Source: Lathyrus oleraceus (taxonomy: Eukaryota; Streptophyta; Magnoliopsida; Fabales; Fabaceae). From it: 64,000 bases of DNA. Of this stretch, positions 9,686 to 20,146 are shown piece by piece. The notes under the pieces are model-generated. The model worked only from the letters and a program-made list of their open reading frames with translations, was not told the origin of the DNA and did no database searches. The number at the start of each line of letters is the position of its first letter. Positions within the stretch are counted from its first letter, which is position 1. The stretch lies in the NCBI RefSeq assembly GCF_024323335.1, contig NC_066579.1, positions 357,880,900-357,944,899 of the forward strand, in the 5' to 3' direction. A program made the position numbers and the translations under genes.

Positions 9686-10380
9686 TCCTCTCCGTTGGTG
9701 TCGATAAACGTCGAGTTTTTCCCGATCATCCGTTGATGATTTGGTTGTGTTCACTCTCCCCAGTAGAGTTTCCTCCTCTCCGTTGGTGTCGATAAACGTC
9801 GAGTTTTTCCTAGTCATCCGATGATGTCTAGTTGTACCCCTCTCCATGCAGAGTTACCTCTCCGTTGGTTTCGATAAACGTCGAGTTTTTCCCGGTCATC
9901 CGTTGATGATTTGGTTGTGTCCTTCTTCCCTAGTGAAGTATTCCTCCTCTCCGTTGGTGTCGATAAACGTCAAGTTTTTCCTATGCGTCCGTTGGCGTAT
10001 AGTTGATATCTTTCCCCGCAGGGTCGTCCCCAGTTAATCCTCCTCTCCGTTGGTGTCGATAAACGTCGAGTTTTTCCCAATCATCCGTTGATGATTTGGT
10101 TGTGTTCTGTCTCCCCAGCAGTAGTCCTCCTCTCCGTTGGTGTCGATAAACGTCGAGTTTTTCCTATTCGTCCTATGACGTCTAGTTGTACCTGTCCCCA
10201 CGTGGATTTACCTCTCCGTTGGTCTTGGTAAACGTTGAGTTTTTCCCATTACGTCCGCTGACGTATGGTTGTATCCCTTCCAGTCATTCATTAATGTCTG
10301 GTTACCTCTCCGTTGGTCTTGGTAAACGTTGAGTTTTTCCTAGTTGGCCGTTGGCAGCTAGTTGTGATTTCTTTTCCCAT
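9686..10380 (+). repeat. Eight imperfect 82-96-bp tandem repeats
   Basis: The anchor TCCGTTGGT occurs at 9691, 9779, 9861, 9950, 10046, 10133, 10215 and 10309. Each is followed by a GATAAACGTCGAGTTTTTCC-like segment and a short hairpin around CATCCGTTGATG. The units look like an older, length-variable relative of the adjacent 61-bp repeat, which shares the GGTGTCGGTAAAC core. Confidence 0.88.
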
Positions 10381-10584
10381 TCATCGTCGTTGCGATGTCT
10401 GGATGTGGTCGTACCCTTTGAAAACAAAAACCAAAAAATACCCAGTAATAAAAATCAAATCCCAGTGGACGTTTCCATTGGTGGATCCCTGTATTGTGCA
10501 AATTCTACGGTTCTTAGTATTCAATCCCTGTTTACCCTGAAAGTCTGACAGCCGTTGCTATCATCCGTTCGGGTTCCCAGCTGA

Positions 10585-10599
10585 TTGAATAGGGGCAGC
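10585..10599 (+). other. Polypurine tract of Ogre-A
   Basis: TTGAATAGGGGCAGC directly precedes the 3' LTR start TGTAGCACC at 10600. The corresponding PPT of Ogre-E (54686-54699, minus) shares AATAGGGGCA. Confidence 0.85.
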
Positions 10600-13500
10600 T
10601 GTAGCACCTCAAATTTGCACCTATCATTGTACATACATTCTCATATTAGGTCATAACATAACATGGTCCACTGCATAGCATTGCATTGTCCCTTTTGCCT
10701 CAAGTGCAAGATCATCAGAAGAATTAGGTCAAACTGATCAGGAGATCAGTCAACCAAGCAAGCAAGTGTGTTTCTCAAGGAGCCAAGGCCCTAGGGTTGG
10801 TCCAACATGTTCACATGACTTGGGGATCCATTTGAAGTGTTTAAGTCAAAGATTGGATGCTCAGAAGTCATCAGTCAATGCACAGTCAGTCAGAAACCCT
10901 AGAAAGTCAAACTTGGTCAACTGTGGTTGATTTTATGGTTTTGATGGATGGATTTGGTTTGAGAGAGCTTATTCATGTCCCAATAGGCCTCATATATCAT
11001 GGCAAACATCATCATTGAAGAATTTGAAGCAAAATCAGAAATTTCCAAAAATAGAAACTGGACCTGTAATTTTAACTGCCAAAAATGGAAACTTCTTGAT
11101 CCCAAACTTACATCATGATACAATCTTCAAATGAATTTTTGCCCAACATGAAAGTTTAAGATCTTGTTCTCCCATTTCCAAAAAGTCCAAGAACTCTCAA
11201 TTCCCATGTATGGTTGTCAAGATATGATCAATTCATTTTCAAATTTTCTTGAACTTCAAAAGGCCATATCTCTCAAACCATTTGGCCAAAATTGGTGAGG
11301 TTTTTTCCAACAAGTCACATTTAATCCCCTCTTTCCAAAAATGTCATCCTCATTCACCAAAACTTCACCATTCAAAATGGCCTTTTTGGACTTGCATTAT
11401 TTAATTTCAAGTGAAGTTAAAATTTGACTTTTCCAAATATTGATTTTTAAGCATTTTGGCCAATTGGAAACATTTTGAAATGTTATTTGAAGCATGCTTG
11501 AGGCCCAAACTCGGGCAGAACACACACCCTCCTTGCCACTTGGTGAAAATTAGCAAATTGACAAAATTGCTTCATTTAAGCTAATGTTGATTAACACTTG
11601 CTTAGCCAATGCAAAACAGAGATATATAAACATCATTTTCTGTCAAAAACCCTAGCGGCAGCCACATCTTATACACAGAAAAACCCTTTGCTCTCAAAAA
11701 ATACACAATCCTTTCATTTTAAGATTCTGCAAAAAACCATCAAAGAACAGGACCCCTGCTCATTTGTTCTTCATTTTGCCAACCATTTGGAGGCCTTTGC
11801 AAGTGTCAATCACCAACTGGAAGTTCATCTCGAGTCTGTTTTCACCAAGCACCCATCAATGGCAAGTTTCGATTTAAGCTGGATTTGGGTTTGTTGAGCT
11901 AAACTTCTTCAACTAATCATCAATACTAACCACAAGCTTCACCTGTTTCAAGCCAAAGCATTCAAAACAACACTGTTTCACTCTTTTCTTCAAGAACAAG
12001 TAAATCTTCGAATCTCTTATTTCATTAAACTATGCCATGCCTCTTGTAGATCTTTGTCTGCTGGTTTCATTAAGCTTTAAATCGCATAAAATGGTTGAGT
12101 ATTGAGTGAAATATTTGGAAATGAAATTTGTTGTTCATTGTTGATTTTGCTCGATTCATGTCATTCAGTGTGTTTCAATGCAATTGGTAGTTGGATTTGT
12201 AATGTTTGAGGTTTGCTGATTCGAATGCCATGCTTGATTTGATGTTCTGGGTGATTTGATTTTTCATGTTTGAATGAAGAAGATGAGCTACAGTAGTGAA
12301 ACCCTAAGAAACCCAGAAAATTTCATTTGAATCGTGTTTCTGCGTTTGAATCTTTGCTTGCATGAAGTGTTACTGTTTCATTAGCATGAAGCCTGTCCCA
12401 GCGTGCCACATCCCCAGGTGCTACGCACCGTTTCATTTAAATGAACCAATTATTACCATTATGCCATTCCGTATTTAAATATTCACTAAATCATTTATTT
12501 GTTTCATTTTTATTTCACTTTGTTAGCCAATCTTGCAAAAATCACAACTCATTCATTTTAATTCCAAAATTCATGAAATTTTTTTGCATATTGCTCATGT
12601 GGATCTCTACTTTTTTATCATGATTTTTTCTGATTTTTTGGATGAGTGAATTTTAAATGGAATTAGGGTTTTGTTCATGTGCCCAATTTTTGTACATCTT
12701 GTCAAATCCTTTGTGAAATTGTGATGCATTATCCAATGGCCCTGAAATTTTTTGAGTACAAACTAGACTCATTCATGTTTATTTTGATATAAAGTTTGTG
12801 AATTTCTCATTTCTGGATTGGGAGTTGTGAATTTTTGAAGTAGGGTGTGACAATTTGTGTCACACCATTGATATGCAACTTCATGATTTTTGATACCATG
12901 CTTCTTGACCTTCAATTGATCTAAATTTTTGCATGAGCCTACTCTTGTATGTCTAGTTTGCACATGATTTTTCTTGGAATTATTTGTGCCATTTTCCATT
13001 TGTTTGAGATTTTCTCCCCTGTTTGACCAAAATGTTGACCTTATGTGATACATGTTGCCATTTCATTTGTGAAATCCTCATACTTTATTAGATGGACATG
13101 AAATTTTACATGAGATAACTAGACATCCTAAGCTTTGCCATGGTTTTAGTTCCATTCATTTATCATACACCATCTCTGATTTATGATTTTTCTAAGTTGA
13201 TGTTTGTTTGGTTGACTTCTTTGAGCATGTTCAAAATTGTTTTGACTTTCTGATTTTCATTGACTGCCTTCCACTTGTCCAAATGAGATGAAATTTGACA
13301 TGATTACCATGCTATGTGTTAGGATTGATCATGATTTATTTGGTGATTTTTGGAAATGTTTGAGTTGACTTTTGATGCAAGTCTTTCTGTTGACTTCTAT
13401 GAGCTCTCATTTGCCATGCTTTGACTTCTTTTGCTTATGAAATGATGATGATGCATGATATGAACATGAAACCAATTGGGTTTGCTTCCTAAATGTTTGA

Positions 13501-15865
13501 ATTTGATTTTAATTGGACATTTCTTGCTGTTTTGGCTTTCTCATTCATTTTTGACCCTAGGCTTGTCCTAGTGGTCCTGTGGCTTATGTTTGAGTTCATG
13601 TTTTCAGGTTAATCCACAAATGCTTCAAAGAGATCATTACAATTTGATTGAGTTCATCTGATTATCATGAGCTAACCTCTTTGTTTTGTAGGTTGCTTGG
13701 CTCATATGCCTTGAGCATTGTGCTTTGCCCCTTTGTTAATTGTATTGACTATTGATTCTTACCTCCTTTGCTTTAGCTTTTGAATTGTGTACTGATCTGT
13801 TTGACTATTTCAGGTACCATTAGTTGCTTAGTTCTTTGAACTTGCTTTGCTTTGCTTTAATAGCAACTTGCTTTGAGGTATAATCCCTTAATCTTCATGT
13901 AGTCTGGAAGACCTGGCCTGTTACTTGGCCAGGCAACTGTCTGAAGTCCTCCTTAAGAGGCAATGTTTGTGTTTGTTTACAATTTGTCCTTGTACATATT
14001 CAAAGACCTCCTAAGTGAAGAGGCAATTGGCAGAACCCAAGGGATATGCAACCTATCCCCTGCTATTCTATGTGTCATCTGCTTTGCTCACACCACTGTG
14101 TTGATGCATTGCAGATACAAACCCAAGATCTTGTACAATTGTACAGTTGAGTCAGTATCAAATGTGTAGAAGGGTTCCCACTTTCTGAACCCACACATTC
14201 TTGTCTTGAGCTCTCCCTGACCAGGGATAAGAGCAATGAGGCACACCCCTCATCTCCTTTCATCTGCTTCACCTTAGCCCCTCAATGGCAAGGTTAAGAG
14301 CTAACACTACCCAGTTCCAGTGGTTTGTTTGTTGAGGTTGATATGACCCCTCGACTAAAACCTAGCCTTGATGTTTGAGCCCCTTGTTGGTGTGTTTATT
14401 TCATGCTGTATGTGTTTGTGTGGTGTGATTGTATCCCCTAGGTCTGCTAGACTCCGCGTAGTCTCGTTTGCATGTCAATTAAGGTAGCACGGTTCCTTCG
14501 TCTAGGACTTCCTTTCTTGCTTGAGCTTTCCTAAAACACAAACAAACATTATCCCCTCTTAAGGATACGTCCACTCCTTCTACTACAGATGAGTAAGTCT
14601 CCAAAGGTCGAGCATCAGGTAGATTGCGCAGTGACGTTGTCCACTTAAAAAACACAAACCAACGGGAATAGTTTAGCCGAACTACGGCAACTCTGATTCT
14701 CATGTCCAGATGAGATACGTAGGCACGAGAGGCGATGTCTTGTCGAGTTTGACTAACCACTAACACTAATTCTTTTCTCTCGCCCTCGTTGCGATTGAGA
14801 CCTCCCCTTTCTCTTGCCCTAGTTGCAATCGAGACCCTTGCTTCCTGTGCAAGTTAGGTTAGGTGTGGCTTGCTTCCTGTGCAAGTCATGTTTAGGATAG
14901 GCTTGCTTCCTGTGCAAGTTAGCTAGAAACCTTAACTTAGGGATGATTTTGCATGACAACATCTAGGCTCGAGTCGTAGTCTCCCTAGTGTTGTGTCTCC
15001 CTCTGTTATCTGGTTAGGCTAGTCCTTTTTCCCTGCGTAGGGGAACTACATCGCCCTGATCTTCATACCAGATGAAGTATGTAGGCAGGAGATTGAGCTG
15101 ATCTCTCCGGGCGCCCTTTTTTTTCTTTTTGTGTGTGTTGTTTGACAGTTGCTAGGCTCGAGTGCCTGACTCCTTAGCAATTTGTTGTCTGTTTGTTTGA
15201 GTGTGTGCTTGACAGTTATAGGCTCGAGTCCCCGACTCCCTATTAACCTGTTGTGTTGTTGTGTGCTTGGAAGCTGATGTAAGTCCATCGAGTGGCATTC
15301 GGGTTTCAGTGTGTGTGTGTTTTGGTTCGGATGCTGATGTAAGTCCAGTGATTGGCATTCAGGCTCCACGTTTGCCTTTGCCTGTGTTTGTTTGTGTGCG
15401 TGTTAGCCGAGCTACGGATGCTCTGATTCTCCTTCGTCCGAGGAGATACGTATGCATAGGATGCGCTATCCTAGCGAGCATGTGTCGTTTCCCCAGTCCG
15501 AACTACTTCGACTCTGATGTCTATGCCTGATAGACTAAGTAGGCCCAGGATGCGGTATCCTGCCGAGTCAGTTTCAGTCTGTTTTCTTGTGTCTCTTTCA
15601 GCCAGTGTGTGTGAGTGTGAGCAGTGTTATAGCAACCATTTTTCCTTCCTTTTGTGCGTGGATCCCGTCGAGTACGACGGATGCGTAGGGGTGCTAATAC
15701 CTTCCCTTCGCATAACCGACTCCCGAACCCATTATCTTTGGTCGCGAGACCATGTCTTTCCCAGGTTTACTCTGAGCGTTTCCTTTCCCTCTTTTGGGAT
15801 AAATAACGCACGGTGGCGGCTCTGTTGTTTCTTGTTTTCCCGCCGGTTTTTCGCGTAATGCGACA
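10600..15865 (+). repeat. Ogre-A 3' LTR (5266 bp, complete)
   Basis: It starts TGTAGCACCTCAAATTTGCA and ends GCGACA at 15865. Its right half pairs with the 5' LTR at 1-2639. Its start sequence recurs in reverse orientation at the ends of Ogre-B (27337) and Ogre-D (49058), so A, B and D form one LTR family. The short ORF at 11598-11897 and the ORFs repeated from the 5' LTR look non-coding. The LTR ends inside the Athila pol gene; AAGGC (15866-15870) is the candidate target-site duplication, but the other copy is outside the window. Confidence 0.95.
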
Positions 15866-17908
15866 AAGGCCAAAATAGAGGTAATCGAAAATCTTCAACC
15901 CCCAAGAACCGTGAGAGAAGTACGAAGCTTTTTAGGACACGCCGGTTTTTACCGACGATTCATCAAAGACTTCTCTAAGATAACTAAACCTTTAACCGGA
16001 CTGTTGATGAAAGATGCTGAATTCATATTCGACGATAACTGTTTAAAAGCATTTCAAACGCTTAAGTAAGCATTGATCTCCGCACCCATAATGCAGACAC
16101 CAGACTGGAACGAACCATTCGAAATAATGTGCGATGCCAGCGATTATGCTATAGGTGCTGTTTTAGGACAACGAAAGGATAAAAAGCTTCACGTTATATA
16201 TTACGCAAGCAGAACCCTGGATGAAGCACAAATGAATTACGCCACTACCGAGAAAGAACTCCTAGCAGTGGTATTTGCGCTAGATAAATTTCGTTCTTAC
16301 TTGGTCGGAGCTAAAATAATAGTTTACACTGATCACGCTGCTATCAAGTACCTTTTAACAAAAAAGGATGCTAAACCTAGACTCCTAAGATGGATCTTGT
16401 TGCTACAAGAATTCGACTTAGAAATCAAGGACAAGAAAGGAACTGAAAACGTAGTAGCAGACCACCTCTCTAGACTTGAGAACCTTGAACCGGAAAGAAC
16501 ATCAATTAATGATGATTTCTCGTATGACAAACTTATAGCTACTTTGGAAGAGAACAACTCCGACATGCAAGTAGAAACCACCTTAGCTATATCTGCCACA
16601 CCATGGTACGCTGATCTCGTCAATTATTTAGCTGCCGGAATAGTTCCACCTACTTTATCTTACCAGCAGAAGAAACGATTCTTCTACGACATAAAACACT
16701 ATTACTGGGATGATCCCTTACTCTTCAAAAGAGGCCCCGATGGTATTTTCCGTCGATGTATACCCGAAGAAGAGGTAGAAAATATAATCCAACACTGCCA
16801 CTCCGCTCCTTATGGTGGACACACAAGTACATCCAAGACCTGCTCTAAAATCCTACAAGTCGACTTTTATTGGCCAACTATATGGAAGGACGTACATGCG
16901 GCTATTAAGGAATGTGACAGATGTCAACGCACGGGAAACATATCTAGACGTGACGAGATGCCACAAAAAGGTATTTTGGAAGTAGAGATCTTCGACGTGT
17001 GGGGAATAGACTTCATGGGACCTTTTCCATCCTCTTTCGGTAACAAATACACACTCGTGGCAGTTGACTACGTATCAAAATGGATCGAAGCTGTAGCCTC
17101 CCCAACAAACGACACCCGAGTAGTAACTAGACTCTTTAAGAATATAATATTTCCGAGATTTGGCATCCCAAGAATAGTAGTCAGTGATGGTGGATCGCAC
17201 TTTATATCCAAGGTACTCGAAAAATTATTATTTAAATATGGAGTGAGACATAGGATAGCGACACCTTACCACCCTCAGACCAGTGGACAAGTGGAAGTAT
17301 CTAACAGAGAAATCAAGCAAATACTAGAAAAAACGGTCGCCACTTCAAGGAAAGATTGGTCATTGAAATTACCAGAAGCTTTGTGGGCATACCGAACTGC
17401 TTATAAAACCCCCATAGGGACGACCCCATTTAAGCTCATTTATGGAAAATCCTGTCACCTCCCGGTAGAATTAGAACATAAAGCCTATTGGGCTATTAGA
17501 AATCTGAATCTAAACTATAAAGCCGCCGGTGAAAAGAGAATCCTTGACATAAACGAATTAGAAGAACTCAGAAGAGACGCCTATGAAAATGCCAGAATCT
17601 ATAAAGAAAGAACAAAACAATGGCATGACAAGCGTATATCAAGGAAAATCTTCAAGCAAGGCGGCGCAGTCCTTTTATTTAACTCTAGACTAAAGTTATT
17701 CCCGGGAAAACTACGATCCAGATGGCCAGGACCTTTCCATATCACTAACATCTTCCCCAGTGGAGCAATAGAAATTAAAGGCAAATCCACAGAACCGTTT
17801 ACCGTAAACGGACAACGTCTAAAACACTATCATTATGCGGAAACCAATGGAGATTCGCAAATCCTACACTTAGACGAAATGCCCCCAGGACCTATAGACC
17901 ATACTTAA
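15866..17908 (+). pseudogene. Athila-type pol: end of RT, RNase H and integrase (5' part split off by Ogre-A)
   Basis: The frame opens at the Ogre-A junction with RT C-terminal residues (KAKIEVIENLQPPRTVREV, then FLGHAGFYRRFIKDF). A TAA at 16067-16069, where the family has Glu, interrupts it, and it then runs open to 17908. Past the stop come RNase H ([18 protein letters not shown] with catalytic Asp, [18 protein letters not shown]), the integrase zinc domain ([10 protein letters not shown]...CDRCQ) and the catalytic core with Asp in WGIDFMGPF, Asp in VVSDGGSHF and Glu in [11 protein letters not shown]. The wording of these motifs is typical of Athila-clade elements such as pea Cyclops. The rest of pol, gag and the 5' LTR should lie beyond the left window edge. 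The single stop would abolish a full polyprotein. Confidence 0.9.
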
Positions 17909-18168
17909 CAGTTTCTTTGTCGAGCTTGCGACATTTAAACAAAGCGCTTAGTGGGAGACAACCCACAATTATTTTCTTATTCTATTATTATCATTTTCCT
18001 ATTTTTTTTTCTAAATTATTCTTTTAATTTCTGTTTAGTATTAATTCCTGATTTATTTTAATTCAAAAGAAAAAAATATATATATAATAATAATTTTTTC
18101 CTCTTTCGGCATTTGGCCAAATCCTGACTAAAACTCATGTTTTCTTTTCTCTAGCTAACACTAACCAG
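17909..18168 (+). other. Spacer with candidate splice acceptor before accessory ORF 1
   Basis: The spacer is AT-rich and non-coding. A pyrimidine-rich tract TTTTCTTTTCTCTAG ends with AG at 18153-18154, and a second AG lies directly before the ATG at 18169. Athila-type env-like ORFs are generally thought to need a spliced subgenomic RNA, and this site would fit. No TATA box is evident here. Confidence 0.5.
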
Positions 18169-19467
18169 ATGGGACATTTTGATCGTATGAGTATCAAATT
18201 CAGAGGAATGGCTCAGAAACAAAAGTTTGAAGAACTAGCCATTAGAGAGATGCTACCTAGTTTATATGCTGATGATTGGGCTATGACTGCCCTTGGACTT
18301 AGACAGAGTGTCCTGTATTTGCTGAACCAGATAGGATGGGATACATCCCCTATCCTGAGACATTTCACCACCTACCGGAGACTCACACTAGAATTCCTTA
18401 GCTCATTAATCTATCTACCCAGCCATGGAAAAGGAATTAGCAGAGGTTTTATCCAGTTCAGAATGTTCAATATGGAGTACCAATTTAATATTAGAGACTT
18501 TACCAATCTTTTGGGTTTTCCTACCTTCTTTGACACATTCACAATAAGCCAGGAAGAACTTTTTGAACATAGAGAACTTGAACACTTTTGGGGTAAGCTG
18601 ACTGGAAATGATGAGCCCGAAGAACATGAGTTTCTCTCTGGAAACATACACAACCCGGCCTTTCGCTATTTCCATAAGATCCTGACCCACACTTTATTTG
18701 GGAAGAAGCCAAATAGTACTTCAGTTTCACGTGATGAACTCTTCATCATATTTTGTGCTTCCCAGAACCGTCCAGTAAACGGTGCCACTTTTATGTTAGC
18801 TAATTTGGACCACCTTATCCAGGATGAGCGAGCACCCATTAGAATAGGCGGTTTGATAACTATGATAGGTAATGCTATTGGATTACGTCAGCCTATGCTT
18901 GACCTGAGCCCTTTTTGTGGCATTACTACTATGAGTATACCCTTCCTCTTCAACACTATGTTTATAGCAAACCTTGGGACTGATGAGTTTGAGCTTATAA
19001 TTAATAACCAAGTTCTTTGCCTATTCACCATGCCTGATCCTAGGACTAGTGTTCATAACCGCAGTAACTGGCTCTACAACCTGAACGAAACTCCCTCTCC
19101 TGCTAGATCCACTGAATCCATCCAGGATTATGAGATTTGTGATGACTATGAGACTTATGATGACCAGATCCCTCATGCTGAATCTGACCCTCAGACACCA
19201 TCCGGGTATTATGAGATTGACCCTCCTCCTCAGCCTGTTCAGACCGAAGAATCAGCCATATCCGACCTCCGGCATCATATGCCCGGAACTGATTATAACA
19301 CCGCCATTGAAGCTTTGATGTCAGAACAAGATGCCCTCAGAGGAGAATTTACTAACATGAGACACGAAGTTCTAGGATACATGAGCAGTATGACGAATCA
19401 GTTTCACGAGTTGCTACATCATGTTAACTCTTTTGCTCCTCCGGCCAGAGATCGTACAGAGGGATAG
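18169..19467 (+). CDS. Athila accessory ORF 1 (432 aa, ORF1/PMD-like protein of unknown function)
   Basis: This uninterrupted ORF lies after integrase, where Athila elements carry extra or env-like ORFs. I see no signal peptide or membrane segment, so it does not look like a classical envelope protein. It shares ordered motifs with the second ORF (20147-21448): LTLEFLSS (residue 72 onward), FRMFNMEY (98), HNPAFRYF (161), THTLFGK (173), IRIGGLIT (224), an NNQ motif and LYNLNE. The C-terminal third is acidic and Pro-rich and ends in a Met-rich, probably coiled-coil segment (EALMSEQDALRGEFTNMRHE). The fold resembles the Athila ORF-1 family of plant retroelement proteins, assigned from memory of the family rather than by search. 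The start ATG 18169 follows a good splice acceptor. Function is unknown. Confidence 0.75.
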   Translation: MGHFDRMSIKFRGMAQKQKFEELAIREMLPSLYADDWAMTALGLRQSVLYLLNQIGWDTSPILRHFTTYRRLTLEFLSSLIYLPSHGKGISRGFIQFRMFNMEYQFNIRDFTNLLGFPTFFDTFTISQEELFEHRELEHFWGKLTGNDEPEEHEFLSGNIHNPAFRYFHKILTHTLFGKKPNSTSVSRDELFIIFCASQNRPVNGATFMLANLDHLIQDERAPIRIGGLITMIGNAIGLRQPMLDLSPFCGITTMSIPFLFNTMFIANLGTDEFELIINNQVLCLFTMPDPRTSVHNRSNWLYNLNETPSPARSTESIQDYEICDDYETYDDQIPHAESDPQTPSGYYEIDPPPQPVQTEESAISDLRHHMPGTDYNTAIEALMSEQDALRGEFTNMRHEVLGYMSSMTNQFHELLHHVNSFAPPARDRTEG

Positions 19468-20146
19468 AATTTAGTTATTTTTCTAAGTTATTTAGTTTTA
19501 AGTTAGATTATTTATTAATGTTATTTGAATTCATGTTCACATTTATTTCTCTTTCATTTCATTGTTTTCCTTTCCTGTATTACATTATGATCATTTTATT
19601 GAAGTTGTTTATTTAATTTTATTATGCAATAGCTATTATGCTCTACTGTTGCTACCTATGAATTATTATTATACAAAGCAGATTAAGCGTGCACAATAAA
19701 TTAAATTGCAGAATAAACCAATCATAAGCAAAACAAAACAAAATAAATAACAAAAATTAAATCCTTTACCAAAGTGATTCTGTGAAACGCTACTGAAGCC
19801 TTGCCAAAATGGAATGTGTGACGAGCGTCACACAAATCCATAACGGACGGCACACCAAGTGCCTGTTACGAACGTCACATCCCTGTGACGAGCGTAACAC
19901 CCTTCAGACTAGTGAACGTTAAGGAGCCGTTGGAGACGAACGTTACACCTTTTTACTTTTTACCTTCCCCATTAATTTCCATTCAACCACACTTAATTAC
20001 TTTTCAACCACTTCTTCTTTCCAACTTCCAAATTCTTCTCCTATAAATACCCACCAAACCTTCCTTCATTCACCACAAACCATTCTCTCCTATCAAATAC
20101 ATTTCTTTTCTTTCCAAATCACCCCTTCAAAAATTCATTCATCACA
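19468..20146 (+). promoter_or_regulatory. Putative internal promoter and 5' UTR of accessory ORF 2
   Basis: 19468-19800 is AT-rich with nothing recognisable. At 19815-19834 lies the inverted repeat TGTGTGACGAGCGTCACACA, followed by degenerate relatives at about 19867-19880, 19885-19900 and 19936-19950 (GACGAACGTTACA type). A TATAAATA box is at 20042-20049, with a pyrimidine/CA-rich leader and then CACAATGGCG at the ATG (20147), 105 bases downstream. The same TGACG/CGTCA repeats occur upstream of the TATAAATA box of the Athila LTR (22829-22915, 23043). This arrangement reads as a complete plant core promoter for ORF 2. Confidence 0.6.
20042..20049 (+). promoter_or_regulatory. TATA box upstream of accessory ORF 2
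   Basis: TATAAATA lies 105 bases before the ATG at 20147, leaving a CT/CA-rich leader of about 75 bases. Its sequence is identical to the LTR TATA box at 23043-23050. Confidence 0.6.

Larger units (their letters stand above)
5638..10584 (+). other. Ogre-A 3' untranslated region, repeat-rich
   Basis: About 5 kb lies between the pol stop and the PPT. It holds three stem-loops (5662-5835), four 111-bp repeats (7172-7615), a 214-bp tandem duplication (7883-8310), dispersed CCCCAGCAGAGTT-like motifs, seven 61-bp repeats (9191-9617) and eight 82-96-bp repeats (9686-10380). 5836-7171 contains no array that I recognise beyond scattered short motifs. Long, fast-evolving 3' UTRs with tandem repeats are known for Ogre/Tat elements and have been linked to satellite origin. 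Confidence 0.8.
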
